Below, piece by piece: positions 59,406-64,000 of a stretch of 64,000 nucleotides of DNA (positions within the stretch are counted from its first letter, which is position 1; each line of letters starts with the position of its first letter). The stretch is from assembly GCA_034180415.1 (NCBI GenBank), contig JAXFOK010000015.1, positions 62,001 to 126,000 of the forward strand. The letters run 5' to 3'. The DNA comes from CAKMMH01 sp927798255 (lineage in GTDB: Bacteria > Bdellovibrionota_C > UBA2361 > CAKMMH01). A program made the position numbers and the translations under genes. The notes below the pieces were generated by a model that did no database searches, was not told the origin of the DNA, and saw only the letters and a program-made list of their open reading frames with translations.

Positions 59406-60242
59406 ATGAACTACAATGAATCACTTATAGTTATTCCATCAAGATATGCTTCCACTAGACTTCCGGGAAAGCCACTTTTAAAGATTGCAGGAAAAGAAAT
59501 GGTAAGACGTGTTTATGAAAACGCCATGCTTGTTGCTGATAAATTAAAAGATGTTAGTGTAGTTGTAGCAACAGATGATGAAAGAATACTTGAGTTTTGT
59601 GATAATAATAATATTAATTCGCTTCTTGTAAATGATCCTTGTAGGTCTGGTACGGAAAGAGCAATAAATACTCTTAAAAAAATTAATGATCCAAATATTA
59701 AATATATAGTTAATCTTCAAGGAGATAATCCAATTTGTCCACCATGGTTTGTAGAAGAAATGCTTTTAACGTTAAAAAACGATGATTCATCTGATGTTGT
59801 TACACCTTGTGTTAATTTAACATGGGAAGGGTTAGATAAACTAAGAGAAGTTAAAAAGACAAATCCTTTCTCTGGAACGACAGTGGTCTTTAATTCTGAT
59901 AACAAAGCTATTTGGTTTTCAAAAAATATTATTCCTGCCTTTAGGAAAGAAGAAAAATTAAGACAAGAAGATAACCTATCTCCAATTTTCCGTCATATTG
60001 GGCTTTATGGCTATAAAGCAGATATTTTATTAAATAAAATTAGTAAGTTATCAGAAACTAGATATGAAAAGCTTGAGGGGTTAGAGCAGCTTGCGTGGGT
60101 TGAAAATGGCATAAATGTAAAGGTCTTCTTTGCTGATTACAGAGGAGGAAGCGAGATGTCTGGAGTAGATACCCAAGATGACCTGTTACGAGCGCAAGAA
60201 ATAATTGAAAAAGAAGGAGATTTTAGTAATATTTATAAATAA
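59406..60242 (+). CDS. kdsB: KdsB-type CMP-sugar synthetase
   Basis: A 278-residue cytidylyltransferase: VIPSRYASTRLPGKPLLKIA (family: ipARyaSTRLPGKpL), VATDDERI, the conserved QGDNP (QGDEP in most KdsB), then GLYGY and MSGVDTQDDLLRAQ (family: GvDT..DL). It activates Kdo (or a related 3-deoxy sugar acid) as the CMP derivative for LPS or capsule. The Glu to Asn change in the QGDEP motif, and a length of 278 against about 250, suggest a variant sugar or an altered site. GAGAGG ribosome site precedes the start. Confidence 0.82.
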   Translation: MNYNESLIVIPSRYASTRLPGKPLLKIAGKEMVRRVYENAMLVADKLKDVSVVVATDDERILEFCDNNNINSLLVNDPCRSGTERAINTLKKINDPNIKYIVNLQGDNPICPPWFVEEMLLTLKNDDSSDVVTPCVNLTWEGLDKLREVKKTNPFSGTTVVFNSDNKAIWFSKNIIPAFRKEEKLRQEDNLSPIFRHIGLYGYKADILLNKISKLSETRYEKLEGLEQLAWVENGINVKVFFADYRGGSEMSGVDTQDDLLRAQEIIEKEGDFSNIYK

Positions 60243-60286
60243 TTTTCTTATATCGTAAAAAATTTTAGAAAGTGGTAACAAATTGT

Positions 60287-60937
60287 ATGAGAGATTTAAG
60301 AGATATAATTTTTGATATAACAAATATTGAATACAAAGATATCGGTATCATCTTTGAGCAGTACGATATTAAAAATCAAATCTTAAAAGAACTTGAAAGA
60401 GTTAGGATCTTATTTTTAAAAAAGGCGCTTTCTAAACAAAGCGAAAATTTATTAATAAATGTTTCTGGTATTCCAGGAGCTGGAAAAACGACTTATTGTA
60501 AAAAAATCTTAGATCAAATTCCTTATCTAAATTATGTTTCATTTGATGCTATCATGGAATCGATTTTATATTATCAAGTTGATATGAAAAATGATCCACA
60601 GTATGCATTTACAAAATGGGAAATTCCAGCAAGAATTTTAGGTTATGAAATTTTGATAGAATTGATTTCAAAAGGACTTCCAATTCTTTTTGAACATAGC
60701 TCTGCGAATTTTCAGCATGTTGAATTATTTAAGTATATAAAGGAAAAATTAGGATATAAAATAGAAATGCATTTTGTACCAATTGCATTAAAAGATGCAT
60801 TAATTAGAGTTAAGAAAAGGGAGCGGTTGACAAAAAGGTATACACCAGAAGAATTGGTTGTCGATAGAAAATTGTTTTTACAACAAAATTTATCATACTA
60901 TAAAAATATTGTTGATGTTTTCAAGGAGGCAAGGTAA
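60287..60937 (+). CDS. P-loop kinase (zeta-toxin-like fold)
   Basis: A 216-residue P-loop protein: Walker A VSGIPGAGKTTYC (about 62-74), then FDAIMESILYYQ, PILFEHSSANFQHVELF, and a lid region IRVKKRERLTKR. This order (SGxPGxGKTT, D, R.rR) is typical of zeta-toxin/uridine-kinase-like small-molecule kinases. It lies between the KdsB-like gene and a histidine-phosphatase-like gene (2-base gap downstream), so the likely substrate is a sugar, sugar-phosphate or nucleotide of the same pathway. No antitoxin-like gene is adjacent. ATG at 60287 is preferred to GTG at 60272. Confidence 0.6.
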   Translation: MRDLRDIIFDITNIEYKDIGIIFEQYDIKNQILKELERVRILFLKKALSKQSENLLINVSGIPGAGKTTYCKKILDQIPYLNYVSFDAIMESILYYQVDMKNDPQYAFTKWEIPARILGYEILIELISKGLPILFEHSSANFQHVELFKYIKEKLGYKIEMHFVPIALKDALIRVKKRERLTKRYTPEELVVDRKLFLQQNLSYYKNIVDVFKEAR

Positions 60938-60939
60938 AA

Positions 60940-61617
60940 ATGAGTAAAAAAACTACACTTATTGTTGCAAGACATGGAAACACATTTAGAAAAGGTGAGA
61001 CTCCAACAAGAGTTGGAGCAAGAACAGATTTGCCTCTTGTTGAAAATGAAAAGGGAACTAGAATAGGAGAATATTTACTTAATAATAATTTAATTCCTGA
61101 TGTTATTTACACATCATTTCTAGCTCGTACAATTCAGACTGCAACTCTTGCTGCTAAAAAAATTGGATTAAAAGAAATTAATTTAATTTTAAAAGATACA
61201 TTTAATGAGATTGATTATGGTATTGATGAAAATAAAACAGAAGATGAAGTCATGTATCGTCTTGGATTCGAGGCTTTAAATACTAAAGGATTATCTTCAG
61301 AAGAATACATCGCAAAAGGTAAGGAATTTATCGATTTATGGAATGGCGCAGCAGTTCCACCAAATGGATGGAATGTTAATGTAGAAAATATTATTAGTAG
61401 CATAAAAGAATTTGCGCAAGAAGTTGAGAATAAATACAAAGGAAAGAATATATTAATTGTTTCAAGTAATGGAATAATTAGATTTTTTCCACATTTAACA
61501 AAATCATACAAAGAATGTTATGAAAAATATGGTACTAAATTAAAAACTGGTGGCATTACAATTTTTGAAAAAGAAGAAAATAGCGAGTTTTGGACTTGTA
61601 CTGCTTGGGGAGTTTAA
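60940..61617 (+). CDS. Histidine-phosphatase-superfamily protein missing the second catalytic His
   Basis: 225 residues of the phosphoglycerate mutase/histidine phosphatase fold. The N-terminal catalytic motif VARHGNTFR (about 8-16; RHG) is intact, and the ARTIQTATLAA block holds the second Arg. The usual second His (family: vSHG..ir) is absent: the segment is IVSSNGIIRFF. A mutase/phosphatase with altered catalysis, or a sugar-binding protein, is possible. It begins 2 bases after the P-loop kinase and probably shares its pathway with KdsB. Confidence 0.7.
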   Translation: MSKKTTLIVARHGNTFRKGETPTRVGARTDLPLVENEKGTRIGEYLLNNNLIPDVIYTSFLARTIQTATLAAKKIGLKEINLILKDTFNEIDYGIDENKTEDEVMYRLGFEALNTKGLSSEEYIAKGKEFIDLWNGAAVPPNGWNVNVENIISSIKEFAQEVENKYKGKNILIVSSNGIIRFFPHLTKSYKECYEKYGTKLKTGGITIFEKEENSEFWTCTAWGV

Positions 61618-61621
61618 TTTA

Positions 61622-63949
61622 CTATCCATCTTTTCTCTTCTTTTCTTCTTCCTTCTTAATTCTTGAATAATCAAGATAGTATAGGTTTGCTTGGATATTG
61701 TCAGTATTAGAGTAAATGTAAGTTAAGAAAAACTCTGTAATTGTAGCATTTCTTATCGCAAGCTCTTCACAAAGTCTTAAAATTAATTGAGGTCTATTAG
61801 AGTTTTCTTGCTCAAAAGTTTCCCACCATTTTTTAGCACTTCCTGATGTATTTTCCCAATCAAGTTTTTTTCTTGTTTCGGTTATTTTGTTTTGTATTTG
61901 TTCATCTGACCAACCTGTCGTATCAGAAATTCCTTCAGGAATACTATTTGAACCTTCTCCTTGATTTGTTGATTTTACTGGTTCAGGGTCTTTTTCTATA
62001 TATTCAATTGGAACATCTCTTAATTTTACAACTGTTGATAAAGAATCATTAATTTTCTTTGACATTTCAGGTATCTTATACCAAGGTGTTAAATATCCTT
62101 GGAATACAGGAGTATTTGGAACAAAGAATGTGTTTATGTTATCTGTTGGTCTACCAATTTCATCTGGAGTTAGTACAGCTCTTTGTTGCACTTGTTCTTG
62201 GATGTTGTCACTTTTACTTGCAAACATTTCAGTAATTTTCTGGTTAGAACCAAGAGACGAAGTGTTAAATCTAATTGTCATTTGCCCCGTTTCTTTTGAT
62301 GCCCATTCGGCGTCAACCATATCAAGAGGTGGCATGAAGATTTTTGATGTAAAACCTGCTAGTACAGAATCTGCATCATCTCCATAATTTGCCTTTACTT
62401 GAGCTGTAGATTGAATAGCGGCAACGATACTAATATTTCTTGAACGCAATGTATTTAATTTCACGTGAATATCAGGAAGTCTTCCTAGAGCACTTGCAAA
62501 CTCGTCTATTACTAATCCTACAGGTCTTGGTAATGTAACTTTTGGACATTTTTCAGCATATTTTGTTAAGAATCTTAAGATTTCTACTATGATTACATTA
62601 GCCATAGGACGAAGCATCTCAAGTTCTGATTCTCTTAATTCTACAATAAGAATAGTTGGCTCTAAAATTAATTGCTCTAGGTCTAATTCATCAAATGCCG
62701 TAGTAGCGCGAATTGCTTTTAAGTCCCATTGAGATATACGCATACTTAACTCTGAAAGAATAGTATCTGCGTTTTGAGAACCACTTCTTACAAGATCTAC
62801 AAAAGCTCTTGTGTTTCTTATCGCGTCTGGGTGTGCTTCTAGCCAGCTACAAAGTCCTTCTCTACCCGATTGCACTAGTTCATGTACTCTTGGCATCGAA
62901 AGAGTTTCATTAGGATCATTTAAAAGACCAACCATAAGAGCATTTAAAACAGCAAGTGCGTTATTTCTAAAGAAAGGGCTATCTGCTTTTGAGCTTGGAT
63001 TATCTGTTGCCATAATAATTGTATTTGCAATTAATTTAGCATCTGTATCATCTTCAATTTTACTTAGGATATTCCAGCTTAAACTTCTTTCAAGATCTAA
63101 TGGGTTAAATAAAAGGATTTTTTTACTAGGGTTATATTTTTTTACAAGGCCTGCAAGTTGTGCCCACATTTCAGGTTTTGAGTCTAGGATAATTACAGAT
63201 CTATTTTTACTCATTACATCATTGTACAATATTGGCGTAATAAGTTTCGTAGTTTTACCACCACCTGTTTTTGATACTGCTAAGATATGTCTATTTCTAT
63301 CCCCATTTGCCCAAATAAGATGTCCTTCTTTTAAAATTACGCCATCGCTACCTCTTAAATTTGTAACAGGAAGGGCTGTATCTGTTTCAGGATCTTTTGG
63401 TCTAGTCCACTCTAGAATTTGCGCTCTATTTGCAAGGTCACCAGAACCAAGTTCGTTACTTTTTGAACGCATTGGCCTAATTAAAACTTTTTCTCCAAGA
63501 AGCTCATTTGTGTCAATTTTTAAAGCTTCTTTTAGACCACCTTCTTTCATTGCGTTTTTTAAGAAATAAAGTAGCCAACCTAGATATGTATAGAAGCCAA
63601 ATGCTATAATTTCCTCTATAACGACACGTTTTTCTTTAGCTCCAACTAGTATATAAAATATTGGTTCAAAAATAGATGCTGATGAAGTTTTGCTTGTACC
63701 GTTTTCAATACGGTCTAAAATATTTGCAATTTTATCGGATAATTCTTGACCATTAAATGCAAGCTCTAAACATATTCCAAGAAGAACAAATCCTATAATC
63801 CATGGAAATTTATTTGCTAATTTTGCTCTTTTAAATTGAATAATTATACATGCTATTGCAAATGGCAAGATTAGAAATGCTCCAATTAACCCTAAGTTAA
63901 CGTAGTAATTGATAAGTTTTAAAACTAGACTTTCAATAAGTAAAAACAT
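61622..63949 (-). CDS. Type IV secretion/conjugation coupling protein (VirD4/TraG family)
   Basis: A 775-residue protein with three to four N-terminal hydrophobic segments (about 5-150) and a cytosolic ATPase: Walker A VSKTGGGKTTKL (about 223-234), VIILDSKPEM, Walker B VGLVIDEFASALGRLP (about 477-492), and AIQSTAQVKANYG downstream, typical of VirD4/TraG/TraD. It docks DNA or protein substrates at a type IV secretion channel. A C-terminal extension of about 110 residues (WSDEQIQNKITETRKKLDWE onwards, then basic KKEEEKKRKDG) exceeds most VirD4 proteins and may bind an adaptor. It ends 5 bases from the convergent upstream gene and starts near the window end, so partner genes may lie beyond. Confidence 0.9.
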   Translation of the reverse strand: MFLLIESLVLKLINYYVNLGLIGAFLILPFAIACIIIQFKRAKLANKFPWIIGFVLLGICLELAFNGQELSDKIANILDRIENGTSKTSSASIFEPIFYILVGAKEKRVVIEEIIAFGFYTYLGWLLYFLKNAMKEGGLKEALKIDTNELLGEKVLIRPMRSKSNELGSGDLANRAQILEWTRPKDPETDTALPVTNLRGSDGVILKEGHLIWANGDRNRHILAVSKTGGGKTTKLITPILYNDVMSKNRSVIILDSKPEMWAQLAGLVKKYNPSKKILLFNPLDLERSLSWNILSKIEDDTDAKLIANTIIMATDNPSSKADSPFFRNNALAVLNALMVGLLNDPNETLSMPRVHELVQSGREGLCSWLEAHPDAIRNTRAFVDLVRSGSQNADTILSELSMRISQWDLKAIRATTAFDELDLEQLILEPTILIVELRESELEMLRPMANVIIVEILRFLTKYAEKCPKVTLPRPVGLVIDEFASALGRLPDIHVKLNTLRSRNISIVAAIQSTAQVKANYGDDADSVLAGFTSKIFMPPLDMVDAEWASKETGQMTIRFNTSSLGSNQKITEMFASKSDNIQEQVQQRAVLTPDEIGRPTDNINTFFVPNTPVFQGYLTPWYKIPEMSKKINDSLSTVVKLRDVPIEYIEKDPEPVKSTNQGEGSNSIPEGISDTTGWSDEQIQNKITETRKKLDWENTSGSAKKWWETFEQENSNRPQLILRLCEELAIRNATITEFFLTYIYSNTDNIQANLYYLDYSRIKKEEEKKRKDG

Positions 63950-64000
63950 AGTAAAAATCTGAAATTAAAATAAATAAAAACTTAAACTTTTGATAATCTT

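Noticed and set aside
60287..60937. Zeta toxin of a toxin-antitoxin pair
   Set aside because: No epsilon-like antitoxin gene is adjacent; the gene sits in a sugar-activation block, so a metabolic kinase is more likely.
62811..63569. 252-residue plus-strand frame inside the coupling protein gene
   Set aside because: The minus-strand gene has clear Walker motifs over the same bases; the plus frame shows no domain and is a shadow.
1..64000. tRNA, rRNA and CRISPR arrays
   Set aside because: No T-loop-like GTTCRANNC with matching arms was noticed in spacers, no rRNA-like sequence, and no evenly spaced direct repeats. A dedicated tRNA or covariance search was not possible here.
1..64000. UGA reassigned as a sense codon (low-GC candidate lineages)
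   Set aside because: TGA ends several genes at the expected place and is not seen inside conserved genes.

Overview
The window is 64 kb of a strongly AT-rich bacterial chromosome using the standard code (TGA is a normal stop, for example at the end of the dnaJ-like gene). It looks like a Gram-negative, flagellated cell: it encodes lipid A acylation (lpxL), a KdsB-type CMP-sugar synthetase, peptidoglycan synthesis (murA, murC), a Tat subunit, a TonB/TolA-like protein, a MotA/MotB stator of the type common in proteobacteria, a flagellin-like protein and a type IV secretion/conjugation coupling protein. Degraded genes, palindromic intergenic elements and a frameshift in an A-run recall reduced, host-associated low-GC lineages. 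I cannot fix the phylum; a divergent proteobacterium is my best guess, with a MurC and a dimer-type GlyRS that would also fit other lineages.

Layout. 1-3.65 kb: chaperones (partial dnaJ-like, clpB). 3.65-7 kb: a decayed cysteine-rich secreted gene, a GH3-family acyl-adenylate enzyme, and a second decayed region with palindromes. 7-12.8 kb: hisS-murC, hslV, prmC, coaE-like, rdgB. 12.8-18.6 kb: a minus-strand block of four closely spaced genes (zinc-ribbon membrane protein, GAF/degenerate GGDEF protein, MreB-like actin, RNase II/R family nuclease). 18.9-24.3 kb: glycosyltransferase, rRNA methyltransferase, a 131-bp palindromic element, scpA-scpB-rluB-pgpA. 25-34 kb: prs, motA-motB with a sigma-28-like promoter, polA, glyS, murA. 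34-43 kb: an unrecognised 705-aa protein with a HicA-like tail, lpxL, an Asp-rich protein, ftsK, frameshifted rsmI, a membrane protein and a helix-hairpin-helix protein. 43.1-43.6 kb: a GC-richer cassette bounded by 12-bp inverted repeats and encoding a secreted GPxPHYSG-repeat protein. 43.6-49.8 kb: tonB/tolA-like, tatA, a degenerate pyruvate-dehydrogenase-E1-like pair, ruvC, a secreted EEP-fold protein, a GC-richer orphan gene and greB. 49.9-61.6 kb: a flagellin-like protein with a propeller-like insert behind a near-consensus sigma-28 promoter, an orphan sigma region 4 protein, a phosphoribosyltransferase, then a polysaccharide export and assembly block (Wzt/Wzm-like ABC transporter, two GT4 enzymes, a GT39-like membrane enzyme with an F5/8C-like tail, KdsB-like, P-loop kinase, histidine-phosphatase-like). 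61.6-64 kb: the type IV coupling protein, opposite strand.

The most unusual items are the flagellin-like/propeller fusion with its promoter, the degenerate E1-like pair that has lost the thiamine-diphosphate motif, the four-gene actin/GAF/RNase/zinc-ribbon block, the HicA-tailed 705-aa protein, the rsmI frameshift on nine A residues, and the inverted-repeat-bounded secreted-repeat cassette. No rRNA, tRNA, CRISPR array or intact insertion sequence was recognised.
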